DNA of 64,000 bases from Rhodococcus sp. WMMA185 (GTDB lineage: Bacteria; Actinomycetota; Actinomycetes; Mycobacteriales; Mycobacteriaceae): positions 1,798,001 to 1,862,000 of the forward strand of contig NZ_CP017014.1 in assembly GCF_001767395.1 (NCBI RefSeq). Direction: 5' to 3'. Positions within the stretch are counted from its first letter, which is position 1. Each line of letters opens with the position of its first letter. The translations under genes and the position numbers were made by a program. Shown piece after piece: positions 9,627 through 17,712 of this stretch. The notes below the pieces were generated by a model. That model was given only the letters and a program-made list of their open reading frames with translations, was not told the DNA's origin and searched no databases.

Positions 9627-9965
9627 ATGGCAGATCGCGTACTTCGAGGGAGCCGCCTCGGAGCGGTGAGTTACGAAACCGATCGTGACCACGACCTCGC
9701 ACCCCGCCGAATGGCCAAATACCGGTGTGACAACGGTGAGGTCTTCGATATTCCCTTCGCCGACGACGCCGAGATTCCTGGTACCTGGCTGTGCCGGAAC
9801 GGGCTCGAGGGAACCCTGATCGAGGGCACCGCGCCCGAGGCCAAGAAGGTGAAGCCGCCGCGCACCCACTGGGACATGCTGCTCGAGCGTCGTTCCAAGG
9901 AAGAGTTGGAAGACCTGCTCAAGGAGCGCCTCGATCTGCTCAAAGCGAAACGCCGGGGAGCGTGA
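9627..9965 (+). CDS. rbpA: RNA polymerase-binding protein RbpA
   Basis: The 112-residue product begins MADRVLRGSRLG and contains the YETDRDHDLAPRR and YRCDNGEVFDIPFADDAEIP segments and the C-terminal HWDMLLERRSKEELEDLLKE helix, the sigma-interacting region. Length and sequence are typical of actinobacterial RbpA, which binds RNA polymerase and primary sigma factors and stabilises the open complex. The ATG at 9627 is chosen because AGGAG lies 11-16 nt upstream (in 9611-9620). Upstream in-frame codons lack family sequence. A SigH/SigR-type promoter precedes it, which suggests induction by disulfide or heat stress. Confidence 0.97.
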   Translation: MADRVLRGSRLGAVSYETDRDHDLAPRRMAKYRCDNGEVFDIPFADDAEIPGTWLCRNGLEGTLIEGTAPEAKKVKPPRTHWDMLLERRSKEELEDLLKERLDLLKAKRRGA

Positions 9966-10533
9966 CCCGGACAGTTCGACTACGCGAACGCCGTCTCGGC
10001 TCTGCCGGGGCGGCGTTCGGTGCATCTGGGTGGGCCGACCCGAGTAATCCGACTTCCGGGAAGGCGAGGCCGCCCAGTTCGACACCGGTGTGGCCCCACT
10101 CGTGATTGGGGTGGCCACTGTCTCGACAGGACTCATTCGAGTACTCCGATCTGTTGAACGTGGGCGCGCTGCATTTCGAGCATACAAACGTTTGAGTGTC
10201 ACGCCCCGAACACGCAGTCGAAGAAACCACGCATGACCTGCGCCTCATGCGTGAATCTCGGCTAAGAGGCCAGGTCACATGACCGTTCCCAATTTACTAG
10301 CCGGTATGGCGGAGTCAAGGGGCTCGGTCTCCTCTGCAGGCCAGTTTCATACCTGGGGTATGAAACTGGAAACCTGGAATACGAAACATCACACCTGAGG
10401 GTGAAACGTCAGCCGTGGCAATACCGGGACAGGCACTCGTGATCGGTGCAACCTCTCACCTATCGTGCGTATTCCCTCACAGTGTCTGCGGTGAACTCGT
10501 CGCGCAGTGAGTCCGGACCGACCGAAGAGAAAT
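9966..10533. other. 568-base intergenic gap between convergent rbpA and lnt
   Basis: No convincing gene. Short open frames exist on the minus strand (9940-10278) but have no start signal and no recognisable family. In mycobacteria ppm1 (polyprenol phosphomannose synthase) is fused to or next to lnt at this point; no trace of it is seen here. The gap holds the inverted repeat at 10341-10369 and several GAAAC-containing half-repeats just after it. Confidence 0.6.
10341..10369. repeat. Perfect 13-bp inverted repeat between rbpA and lnt
   Basis: Arms CCAGTTTCATACC and GGTATGAAACTGG flank a 3-nt centre (TGG). Related half-sites (ATACGAAAC, GGTGAAAC) follow within 50 bases. It lies between convergent genes, so it may act as a bidirectional terminator. 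The extra half-sites are more like a protein-binding site. Confidence 0.6.
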
Positions 10534-12159
10534 TCAGGCGTCGGATGAGTCAGGGGGGCTCCCGGCCGCTGCGCCGGCTACTCGTACACGACGATCGCGA
10601 CGGAGTTGTAGCAGGGCAAGAGCGCTGGCCCCGACCGCACCGAGGCACAGAATCACCTCAGGTGCAGGGCCCAGCCGACTCGCCAATGTGAGGTCGGTCC
10701 GCAAGGGCACCTGCGACACCAGCGCCGCCGGAGCGAACAGCGGGGACTGCGCGACCGTCGAACCGTCTGGGGCGATGATTGCGCTCACACCGCTCGTCGC
10801 CGCCACGACGACCGCCCGACCGTGCTCTACGGCCCGTACCTTCGACATCGCGAGCTGCTGATAGGTCATCTCGGTGTCGCCGAACGTGGCGTTGTTGGTC
10901 GGGACGGCCAAGAATTCGGCCCCACTGCGGATCGACTGCTCGAAGGCCCTGTCGAAGGCCACCTCGTAGCACGTCGCGACTCCCACAGCGATGCCGTCCG
11001 CGTGGACGACCCCGTCGCCGTAACCCGGAACGAAATGGCCTGCTCGATCGGCGTAGGAGGAGAAGTGCCGGAAGAACTCACGGTAGGGCAGGTATTCGCC
11101 GAACGGTTGGATGATCTTCTTGTCGTGCCGCTCCTGCGGCCCCGAGTCGCCGTCCCACACAATCACCGAGTTGGTGGTGGTGCCGTCGGAATTGACCAGG
11201 ACCGCCCCCACCAGGATGGGTGCGCCGATCGCCTCGGACGCGCGCGTGATGTCGGCGGCCGCGTCGGCATTGCGCAGTGGATCGATGTCGGACGCGTTCT
11301 CGGGCCAGACGACGACGTCGGGTTGCGGCGCTGCGCCCGACGCGACGTCCTCGGCAAGCTCGATGGTCCGGTTCACGTGATTGTCGAGGACCTGTTTGCG
11401 TTGGGCGTTGAAATCGAGCCCCAGCCTGGGAACGCTGCCCTGAATCGCGGCCACGGTGATCGTTCGGTATCCCGAATCCATGTTCGGCAGCGTCGGCCAG
11501 AGCGCTGCCGACACGATCGTCGCAGCCAGGGCGGCGACCAAACCGCCCGCAAGGGGGCGCTCGAGGTCTGTCGCGCCCCTCGCCCGAGCGCGCACAGTCA
11601 CCGCCACGGACGCCAGCCCCGCGCCGGTCAAAGCGACCGCGAAGCTGAGCAGCGGGGAGCCGCCGACACTCGCCAACGGCAACAGCCACCCCTCCGACTG
11701 CCCGAACGCCAACCTGCCCCACGGAAAGCCGCCGAACGGGACACTCGAACGGAGCCACTCGGTGAGCGACCAGCACGCCGCGATCCACAGGGGCGCCCAG
11801 CGCAGCCGGGAGACGAGCACGGCCAACAGTCCGAACATCCCGATGAACAGTGACTCGACGGCGGCGAGCGCCAGCCAGGGCAGGGGTCCGACGTACACCC
11901 CGATCCACGGCAGTAGCGGCAGGAGGAATCCGAGACCGGCGAGATAGCCGTACCCGAACCCGGCGCGCAGGCGTGGCGGGTTGCCGCCTCCGCCGGTGAG
12001 GACCAAGGTCAGCAGCGCGATGCCGATCGGCGCGAGAAACCACAGCGGCCGTGGCGGGAAACCGGCGAACACCAAGAATCCGGCGAACACCGACAGCAAA
12101 CAGCGCAGGTACACGCCCTGGGCGCCCGTGCCCCAGCTCCGCGCGGTCCGATTACCCAT
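10534..12159 (-). CDS. lnt: Apolipoprotein N-acyltransferase
   Basis: About 541 residues. The N-terminal half has several hydrophobic membrane segments (residues about 15-210) and the C-terminal half is a carbon-nitrogen hydrolase domain. The catalytic triad is visible: Glu in VVWPENASD (about 285), Lys in HDKKIIQPFGEYLPYR (about 346) and Cys in VATCYEVAFD (about 397). Lnt transfers the third acyl chain to the N-terminal cysteine of lipoproteins at the membrane. The ATG at 12159 has AGGGGG 10 nt upstream; the ATG at 12168 is only 1-2 nt from the same site. It overlaps the end of the amidohydrolase gene by 8 bases, which suggests coupled translation. In mycobacteria this protein is fused to or next to Ppm1; no ppm domain follows here. 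Confidence 0.93.
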   Translation of the reverse strand: MGNRTARSWGTGAQGVYLRCLLSVFAGFLVFAGFPPRPLWFLAPIGIALLTLVLTGGGGNPPRLRAGFGYGYLAGLGFLLPLLPWIGVYVGPLPWLALAAVESLFIGMFGLLAVLVSRLRWAPLWIAACWSLTEWLRSSVPFGGFPWGRLAFGQSEGWLLPLASVGGSPLLSFAVALTGAGLASVAVTVRARARGATDLERPLAGGLVAALAATIVSAALWPTLPNMDSGYRTITVAAIQGSVPRLGLDFNAQRKQVLDNHVNRTIELAEDVASGAAPQPDVVVWPENASDIDPLRNADAAADITRASEAIGAPILVGAVLVNSDGTTTNSVIVWDGDSGPQERHDKKIIQPFGEYLPYREFFRHFSSYADRAGHFVPGYGDGVVHADGIAVGVATCYEVAFDRAFEQSIRSGAEFLAVPTNNATFGDTEMTYQQLAMSKVRAVEHGRAVVVAATSGVSAIIAPDGSTVAQSPLFAPAALVSQVPLRTDLTLASRLGPAPEVILCLGAVGASALALLQLRRDRRVRVAGAAAGSPPDSSDA

Positions 12160-13747
12160 AAACGACATTCCCCCTGTGGACCGAACGCAGTAGTACCGGT
12201 GTCGGCGCGTCATCGTCGAGCCGAGGCAGTGCGGGGACCCGCGATCGCGGATCGGTGGACCATCGCTGCACCGAATCCTTGGGGGCGTCGACGACGAGTT
12301 CGTCGACGTTCCACACCGCATACGACGCCGGCGCACCCGGATTCAGTGTTCCGGCGAGACCGTCCCGGACTCCCCCGGCGCGCCACGCACCTCGAGTGGC
12401 GGCGGCGAACGCGGCCCGGGGCGAGATACCGCTGCCCGGAGCACGATGGTGGACGGCGGCTCGCAGCATCGCCCAGGGTTCGACCTCCGTCACGGGCGCG
12501 TCGGAACCAAAGGCCAGTGACACACCCGCGGACGCAGCCTTCGCGAACGGATTGAGAGTAAGCGCGCGCTCGGTTCCGAGGCGCCGCGCGTACAGGCCGC
12601 TGGTCCCGCCCCACAGGGCGTCGAAGGCGGGTTGGACGCTGGCGATCACACCCCATGCCGCCATCCGTGCCGTGTCCTCGCCGGAGATCATCTCGGCATG
12701 CTCGAGTCGGTGTCCGAGTGCCGCGACCGCAGGACCGCCCAATTCGTCCGCGACGAGGGCGAAGGCATCGATCGCTGCGGCGACGGCGGCGTCCCCGATC
12801 GCGTGAAACCCGGCCTGAATCCCAGCGACCGTGCAGGCGCGGACATGATTCGCGATCTCTTCGACTCCGAGGTAGCCGTTCCCGGTGCAGTCACCGAGAT
12901 CCGCGTACGGCTCACCCAACCAGGCGGTGTGTGAGCCGATGGATCCGTCGATGAACAGATCGCCGCCGAGGGCGTGGGCACCCGTGGATTGCAGCAACTC
13001 ACGAGCCTCGCCGGCGTCGGCGACGGCCTCACCCCAATAACCGCGGATCTCGACCCCGTGCGCGGTGGACAGGAGTTCACGAAAGTCGTCGAGCCCGGAG
13101 ATGTCAGGGCCACCGCACTCGTGCACGCCGACGACTCCGCGTGCGGCGATGGCGTCGAGCGCCGCGCTGCGTGCGGCGGATCGTTGGTCTGCAGTCAGCA
13201 GGGAGCGCGCGACTGCGCGTGCGGCGTGATGTGCCTCGGAGACCAGTGGACTGTCCGGTGAATACCCGACGGCGGCTGCCAGAGAAGGAACCAACCGCCG
13301 TAAGGCGGTCGAGCACACCGCCGAGTGGCTGTCGATCCGCGAGAGATACACGGCGCGCCCGGGCGCGGCCTCGTCCAATTGCGCCGTGGTCGGTGGCCCA
13401 CCGTCCGCCCAATTCGACTCGTCCCAGCCGTGCCCCCAGATGACGGCGTCGGGGTGAGTGTGGGCGAACGACGACAGCCTGTCGAGGCACTCGCGGAGCG
13501 AGCCCGCATCGACCAGGTCGAGCCCCACGATGTTCAGGCCCAAGGCGGTGACATGCACGTGTGTGTCGACGAAAGCCGGTGCGACGAAGGCCCCATCGAG
13601 GTCGACCACCTCCGCGCCGGGGTGGAGGGCGCGGGCCGCTCGATCATCTCCCACCCAGGACACGACACCGTCGGTCACCGCCATCGACGTGGCATCGGGT
13701 GCAACGGAACTATATATTCGAGCGCCGACCAGCAGTTGTGTACTCAC
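12152..13747 (-). CDS. YtcJ-like metal-dependent amidohydrolase
   Basis: About 531 residues of the amidohydrolase_3 (YtcJ/TIM-barrel) family. Visible metal-site and fold motifs are FVDTHVHVTALG near residue 60, HGWDESNW near 105, GVHECGG near 210, GFHAIGDAAV near 310, LEHAEMI near 345 and FGSDAPVTEVEPW near 420. These enzymes hydrolyse C-N bonds of small amide or imide substrates in the cytoplasm; the substrate here is unknown. The GTG at 13747 (MSTQLLVGARIY) is preferred; an in-frame TTG lies two codons upstream. It sits 19 bases after fxsA and overlaps lnt, so fxsA, this gene and lnt are probably one operon, the same order as Rv2053c-Rv2052c-Rv2051c in M. tuberculosis. Confidence 0.88.
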   Translation of the reverse strand: MSTQLLVGARIYSSVAPDATSMAVTDGVVSWVGDDRAARALHPGAEVVDLDGAFVAPAFVDTHVHVTALGLNIVGLDLVDAGSLRECLDRLSSFAHTHPDAVIWGHGWDESNWADGGPPTTAQLDEAAPGRAVYLSRIDSHSAVCSTALRRLVPSLAAAVGYSPDSPLVSEAHHAARAVARSLLTADQRSAARSAALDAIAARGVVGVHECGGPDISGLDDFRELLSTAHGVEIRGYWGEAVADAGEARELLQSTGAHALGGDLFIDGSIGSHTAWLGEPYADLGDCTGNGYLGVEEIANHVRACTVAGIQAGFHAIGDAAVAAAIDAFALVADELGGPAVAALGHRLEHAEMISGEDTARMAAWGVIASVQPAFDALWGGTSGLYARRLGTERALTLNPFAKAASAGVSLAFGSDAPVTEVEPWAMLRAAVHHRAPGSGISPRAAFAAATRGAWRAGGVRDGLAGTLNPGAPASYAVWNVDELVVDAPKDSVQRWSTDPRSRVPALPRLDDDAPTPVLLRSVHRGNVVYG

Positions 13748-13765
13748 GGGCAAGAAGTCTGCCTG

Positions 13766-14317
13766 TCAGGTCGGACCGTCGGGTTCACGGGTAGGGGTAC
13801 GAGGCTCTTTCTCACGCACTTCGCCCTCGATGACCTCGCCTTCGATAACCCTGCCTTCGAACACCTCGCCCTCGAAGACCTCGTCGACGACTTCACCATC
13901 GACCACCTCCCCGGACTCGCGGCGACCTGCCCGAGTGAAAGCCCCCGCCCCTGCAGCGACGGTCGTGGCGCGGCTGCCTGCGAGCAGGACGACGGCAGGT
14001 CGAAGAAGCCACCTGGTGGGCGGGATGAGGAGAAGTATCCCGAGTGCGGAGGTGACCAGGCCTGGAACGAACATGAGTACCGACCCGAGTGCGACGAGCG
14101 CACCGTCGGCGACCGCGGCACCGGGAGAACCGTTCCCGCGCGCCGCGAGGCGCAAGCCCTCGATCACCCGGCGCCACTGGGAGCGCATCAATAGCAGGCC
14201 GATGAGTGTTCCTCCGAGCAGGAGCAGCACCGTCCACAACACGCCGATCACCTGCCCGACGAGAACGAGCGCGGCGACCTCCACCACGACGTACATCAGG
14301 AACAGTGCGGCGTACAT
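13766..14317 (-). CDS. fxsA: FxsA-family membrane protein with a repetitive acidic tail
   Basis: 183 residues. Two hydrophobic segments (about 1-22 and 25-45), the linker MRSQWRRVIEGL, and a second hydrophobic block with GSVLMFVPGLVTSALGILLLIPPTRWLL match the FxsA family of inner-membrane proteins of uncertain function. The C-terminus (about 135-170) is a Glu/Val-rich repeat built on GEVxxGEV units, not part of the family core. AAAGGGG lies 7-13 nt before the ATG. It is first in the fxsA-amidohydrolase-lnt operon and begins 58 bases after the response regulator gene on the same strand. Confidence 0.9.
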   Translation of the reverse strand: MYAALFLMYVVVEVAALVLVGQVIGVLWTVLLLLGGTLIGLLLMRSQWRRVIEGLRLAARGNGSPGAAVADGALVALGSVLMFVPGLVTSALGILLLIPPTRWLLRPAVVLLAGSRATTVAAGAGAFTRAGRRESGEVVDGEVVDEVFEGEVFEGRVIEGEVIEGEVREKEPRTPTREPDGPT

Positions 14318-14375
14318 GACGTCCCCTTTCGGTTTGCAGATTCAGCGGGGCCCACGCGGTCCACGACCTGATTGT

Positions 14376-15071
14376 TCAACGTCCGGCTGAACCGATTTTC
14401 TCCCGACCGTGGCGAACCCCAGGTCGCACCAGTCCAGTCTCGTAAGCCAGTACAACCGCCTGCACCCGGTCCCGAAGATTCAGTTTGGTGAGAATCCGTC
14501 CGACATGGGACTTGATCGTCGACTCGGACAGGAACAGTCGTTCGGCAATTTCCGCGTTCGACAGCCCGGTCGCAACCACTTGCAGCACTTCCCGTTCCCG
14601 CCCGGTCAGCACGTCGAGAATCTCGGGGTCGCGGCGTGGGGCGGAATCCTCACTGAGAAAACAGGCCAGCAGCCGCCTGGTCACCCTGGGTGACACCACC
14701 GCGTCTCCCGCCGCGACACTGCGAATGGCCGACACCAGATCCTCCGACGGTGTGTCCTTGAGCAGGAACCCGCTGGCCCCGGCCCGCAACGCGCCCATGG
14801 CGTGCTCGTCCAGGTCGAACGTCGTCATCACCAACACTCGACTCGCGGCGCCCGATTCGACGATCTGGGCGGTCGCGCTCACCCCGTCCACCACTGGCAT
14901 CCGGACGTCCATCAGCACCACGTCCGGTTGAAGCTTGCGCGCCGCGACGACCGCGGCCGCTCCATCGCCGGCCTCACCGACGACCGTGATGTCGTCGTGA
15001 GCGTCGAGCACCATGGTGAGGCCCATCCGCATCAGTTCCTGGTCATCGACGAGTAGCACGGTGATAGGCAC
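14376..15071 (-). CDS. NarL/FixJ-family two-component response regulator
   Basis: About 231 residues from the GTG at 15071 (VPITVLLVDDQ). The receiver domain has the acidic pair DD (9-10), the phosphoacceptor Asp in VVLMDVRMP (55), the TTF switch and LKD lysine. The C-terminus has a LuxR-type helix-turn-helix: LTGREREVLQVVATGLSNAEIAERLFLSESTIKSHV. It is a cytoplasmic transcription factor activated by phosphorylation. A GTG at 15155 would add 28 residues that do not resemble the family, so the shorter start is used. Its likely partner is the histidine kinase at 16520-17689, but three plus-strand genes lie between them. Confidence 0.93.
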   Translation of the reverse strand: MPITVLLVDDQELMRMGLTMVLDAHDDITVVGEAGDGAAAVVAARKLQPDVVLMDVRMPVVDGVSATAQIVESGAASRVLVMTTFDLDEHAMGALRAGASGFLLKDTPSEDLVSAIRSVAAGDAVVSPRVTRRLLACFLSEDSAPRRDPEILDVLTGREREVLQVVATGLSNAEIAERLFLSESTIKSHVGRILTKLNLRDRVQAVVLAYETGLVRPGVRHGREKIGSAGR

Positions 15072-15217
15072 GGGCGCAAACCTAGCATCGCGCTCGTGTT
15101 GGTCGCCGACCGAGATGCCGCTGGGCGGTGGGCTGAGAATCGCCGTCGTGGGCACGGAATCCGCCTATGATCAAGGTGTCCGGTTATCTAACGAGCGCTC
15201 GGATCGGGGTATCGGAG

Positions 15218-15646
15218 ATGCGGATCGCGGATGTGTTGCGGAACAAGGGCCCGGCGGTGGCGACCGTCGATCCCGGGATGTCGGTCAGCGAGGTGATCGG
15301 CGAGTTGGCCCGACATAACGTCGGTGCGCTGGTGGTGATGGAAGAAGGTGTCGTCGCCGGGATCGTCACAGAACGCGACGTGGTCCGCCGAATCCATGAT
15401 CGCGGCCCCGATGTCCTGAGTGCACGGGTCGCGGACATCATGACCACCGCAATCTTTGCCTGTATTCCGTCCGACACCGTCGACAGTCTCGCCGAAACTA
15501 TGACCGAGCGCCGAATCCGACACCTGCCGGTAATCGTAGACGGACAACTGGTGGGCATCGTCAGCATCGGTGACGTGGTGAAGAGCCGGATAGACGAACT
15601 GCAGACCGAACGCGACCAACTCGAGTCGTATATCGACCAGGGCTGA
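15218..15646 (+). CDS. CBS-domain-pair protein
   Basis: About 142 residues beginning MRIADVLRNKGPAVATVDPG, with two CBS motifs in tandem (about 5-65 and 75-130), including GIVTERDVVRRI and GIVSIGDVVKSRI, and a short charged C-terminal helix. Stand-alone CBS pairs usually bind adenine nucleotides or NAD and regulate partners; no partner can be named. An upstream in-frame ATG at 15167 would add 17 residues, so the start is uncertain. The gene lies between the response regulator and its kinase on the opposite strand, 34 bases ahead of the YCII-like gene, so the two may be co-transcribed. Confidence 0.88.
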   Translation: MRIADVLRNKGPAVATVDPGMSVSEVIGELARHNVGALVVMEEGVVAGIVTERDVVRRIHDRGPDVLSARVADIMTTAIFACIPSDTVDSLAETMTERRIRHLPVIVDGQLVGIVSIGDVVKSRIDELQTERDQLESYIDQG

Positions 15647-15680
15647 TCGCGCAGCAACACCGAACATCGCAGAAGGCGAG

Positions 15681-15974
15681 ATGAAGGACATGTCTCTGTT
15701 CGCCGTGGAATACACCTACAACCCGGCAACGTCGTCGGGTCGTGACGATCACCGGACCGATCACCGCGCCTGGCTCACCGAGCTCACCCGTCGCCATATG
15801 GTGCGGTCGATGCAGCCCCTGCACGACGGTGGCGGCCTGGTGATCATCGTCGATGCCGACGACGCCGACTCCGTCGCACGGCTGTTCAAGCATGAACCGT
15901 TTGCCCGCGCCGGTCTGGTGGAGAAAGTGCACATCAGCGAATGGACGCCCTCCGTGGACGAGTTGAGCAGCTGA
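15681..15974 (+). CDS. YciI-like (YCII-related) small protein
   Basis: 97 residues with the YCII pattern: N-terminal MSLFAVEYTYN, central RAWLTELTRRHMV, VIIVDADDADSVARLFKHEPFARAGLVEKVHISEW. The family has a ferredoxin-like fold with a His/Asp pair that suggests an uncharacterised enzymatic role. AAGG lies 4 nt before the ATG at 15681; the ATG at 15690 is an alternative. It follows the CBS gene closely. The family call is firm, the function is not known. Confidence 0.85.
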   Translation: MKDMSLFAVEYTYNPATSSGRDDHRTDHRAWLTELTRRHMVRSMQPLHDGGGLVIIVDADDADSVARLFKHEPFARAGLVEKVHISEWTPSVDELSS

Positions 15975-16011
15975 TACCTTCGCGGATGCCCGGGGCAGGT
16001 CACGACGACAG

Positions 16012-16048
16012 ACTGGGTGTCCCACCAGAAACAACTGGGTGTCCCACC
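16012..16048. promoter_or_regulatory. Tandem 15-bp repeat, each with a TGGG-TGT-CCCA palindrome (putative operator)
   Basis: ACTGGGTGTCCCACC occurs at 16012-16026 and 16034-16048, identical, with a period of 22 bases, about two helical turns. Each copy contains a TGGG/CCCA dyad. The pair ends 39 bases before the start of the gene at 16087, a suitable place for an operator. Confidence 0.5.
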
Positions 16049-16086
16049 CGCGACTACGGCAACCCCGCCGAAGTGAGGAGACAGTG

Positions 16087-16509
16087 ATGGCCGACAGCAA
16101 TCCGTTCGGGTTCGATCCCGACGATCTCGACCGCGTGATCCGGGAGGCGGGCGAGGAGTTGCAGGGCGTCAAAGACCGCATCCTCAAGTTCCTCGACCAG
16201 GCGGACTCGCAGATTCCCTGGACCGGGATCTTCGCGGACTTCGCCGGAACGCCTCGCCCGGCTTCCAAGCCGGAAACGACCGGCGAAGCAGGTGACGGTG
16301 TTTGGGCCATCTATGCCATCGACGCAGAAGGGGTCGCGCGCGTCGAGCAGGTGTATGCCACCGAACTCGATGCGCTCCGCGCACACAAACACAACACCGA
16401 CCCGCGCAAGTCGGTGCGGTTCCTCCCCTACGGCGTCACCGTCAGCGTCCTCGACCAGTTGAACCAGCTCGAACAGAAGGGCGAGACGGCTCCACCGGAG
16501 ACCGAGTAG
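16087..16509 (+). CDS. Hypothetical actinobacterial protein (140 aa)
   Basis: I do not recognise a family. The N-terminus is acidic (MADSNPFGFDPDDLDRVIREAGEEL), the middle predicts an amphipathic helix and then WTGIFADFAGTPRP, and residues 75-130 read like a small alpha/beta unit (GVWAIYAIDAEGVARVEQVYATELDALRAHKHN) ending in a Glu-rich tail. There is no signal peptide or membrane segment. The start is set by AGGAG 10 nt before the ATG at 16087; an upstream in-frame ATG at 16039 would run through the second copy of the repeat. It is convergent with the histidine kinase gene, 10 bases away. Confidence 0.8.
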   Translation: MADSNPFGFDPDDLDRVIREAGEELQGVKDRILKFLDQADSQIPWTGIFADFAGTPRPASKPETTGEAGDGVWAIYAIDAEGVARVEQVYATELDALRAHKHNTDPRKSVRFLPYGVTVSVLDQLNQLEQKGETAPPETE

Positions 16510-16519
16510 GCACCGACTC

Positions 16520-17689
16520 TCATTCACGCGGTTCGAGCGGCAACTCTGCGCCCACCCGCCAACTCCCGTCAGTCTGCCGACCCGCCTCGAGCGTGCCGTG
16601 CAGGACGGCGACCCGCTCGCGCATCCCCAGCAGCCCGTTGCCAGAACCGTGTGGAAACTGGCCCGATGCATTGCCGTTGTCGGTGACCTCGACCAGAACG
16701 TCGGCGTCGCGCCGTAGCACGCGCACCTTGGCGCGAGGGCGTTCACCGGCGTGCCGCAGCACATTCGTCAGCGATTCCTGAACCAGTCGGTGTACGCCGA
16801 GACTGATCGCTGGGCTGATGTCGTCCAACTCCCCGGTCAACTCCATCTCGACCGGCAGACCGGCCCTGCGCATCATGTCGGCCACGCGAGCGAGGCCTGC
16901 GGTTCCGTGCTGGGGCATATCGTCGGTGGCTGGCTCCGTGCGGAGCAGCGACACGGTCCGCCGCAGCTCGGCGAGGGCTTCCCGGCCGGTAGACCCAATG
17001 TTGGCCAGCGCCTTCATTGCGACGTCAGGTTTCGTCTTGACCGCGTAGGAGGCGCCGTCGGCCTGCACGATCATCACGCTCACCGCGTGCGCAACCACGT
17101 CGTGCAACTCTCGCGCGATTCGGGTCCGCTCAGCGGCGACGGCTTCGGCGGCGCGCCGATCCCGGTCGTACTCGGCGACCGCGAGCCGGGCGGCCACTTC
17201 CTCGTCGTAAGCTCGCCGCGCACCGAGGAACTCCGCGGTGACCCAGGAGAGTGCGAAGACCAACAACGCGAACACAGCGTTTGCGGCGACCCCTTGCCGG
17301 AGCAACCAGATCGCCAGCACCGAATCGACGACGAGACCCACCACGTACAAAGCCGCGGCCCGCCGGCCGACGTACGCGACGAGGGTGTAGAGCGCCACGG
17401 CGAGTGCGAAGAATCCGGGGTGCTCGGGATCCAGGTCGTCGAGGCCGATCGCATAGCTGATGGTGGTGCTCGTGATCGACGCGACCAGGATGACTACGGC
17501 CACCGTGCGTGGATAGGTGCGCCGCCATACGACCGGCAGGCACAACAGCAAACCCATGATCAGCTGCACCCTCGGGGGCGTGCCCTCCGATGACGCGAAG
17601 ACCAGCACCTCCAACATGACGAGGACCGCCGCCAGCATCGAGTCCGCGACAGTCGGTTTGCCTCGCAACCACAGGCTGAATCTCCGCAT
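16520..17689 (-). CDS. Two-component sensor histidine kinase (NarL/HisKA_3 type)
   Basis: 389 residues. Four or five hydrophobic segments lie between residues 15 and 155, a short linker follows, then the HisKA_3 dimerisation motif RIARELHDVVAHAVSVM with the phospho-His at about 196. The ATPase domain has VQESLTNVLRHAG and the G-box GNGLLGMRERV. It is a membrane kinase with no evident extracellular sensor domain, so it may sense a membrane or intramembrane signal. The likely partner is the NarL-type regulator at 14376-15071 on the same strand, separated by three opposite-strand genes. The start lies only 23 bases from the divergent TSUP gene. Confidence 0.93.
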   Translation of the reverse strand: MRRFSLWLRGKPTVADSMLAAVLVMLEVLVFASSEGTPPRVQLIMGLLLCLPVVWRRTYPRTVAVVILVASITSTTISYAIGLDDLDPEHPGFFALAVALYTLVAYVGRRAAALYVVGLVVDSVLAIWLLRQGVAANAVFALLVFALSWVTAEFLGARRAYDEEVAARLAVAEYDRDRRAAEAVAAERTRIARELHDVVAHAVSVMIVQADGASYAVKTKPDVAMKALANIGSTGREALAELRRTVSLLRTEPATDDMPQHGTAGLARVADMMRRAGLPVEMELTGELDDISPAISLGVHRLVQESLTNVLRHAGERPRAKVRVLRRDADVLVEVTDNGNASGQFPHGSGNGLLGMRERVAVLHGTLEAGRQTDGSWRVGAELPLEPRE

Positions 17690-17712
17690 GGACGCAGCCT
17701 AGGGATCTCCCG

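Noticed and set aside
9141-10202. A 353-codon minus-strand frame running antisense through rbpA
   Set aside because: It covers rbpA on the other strand and shows no family sequence.
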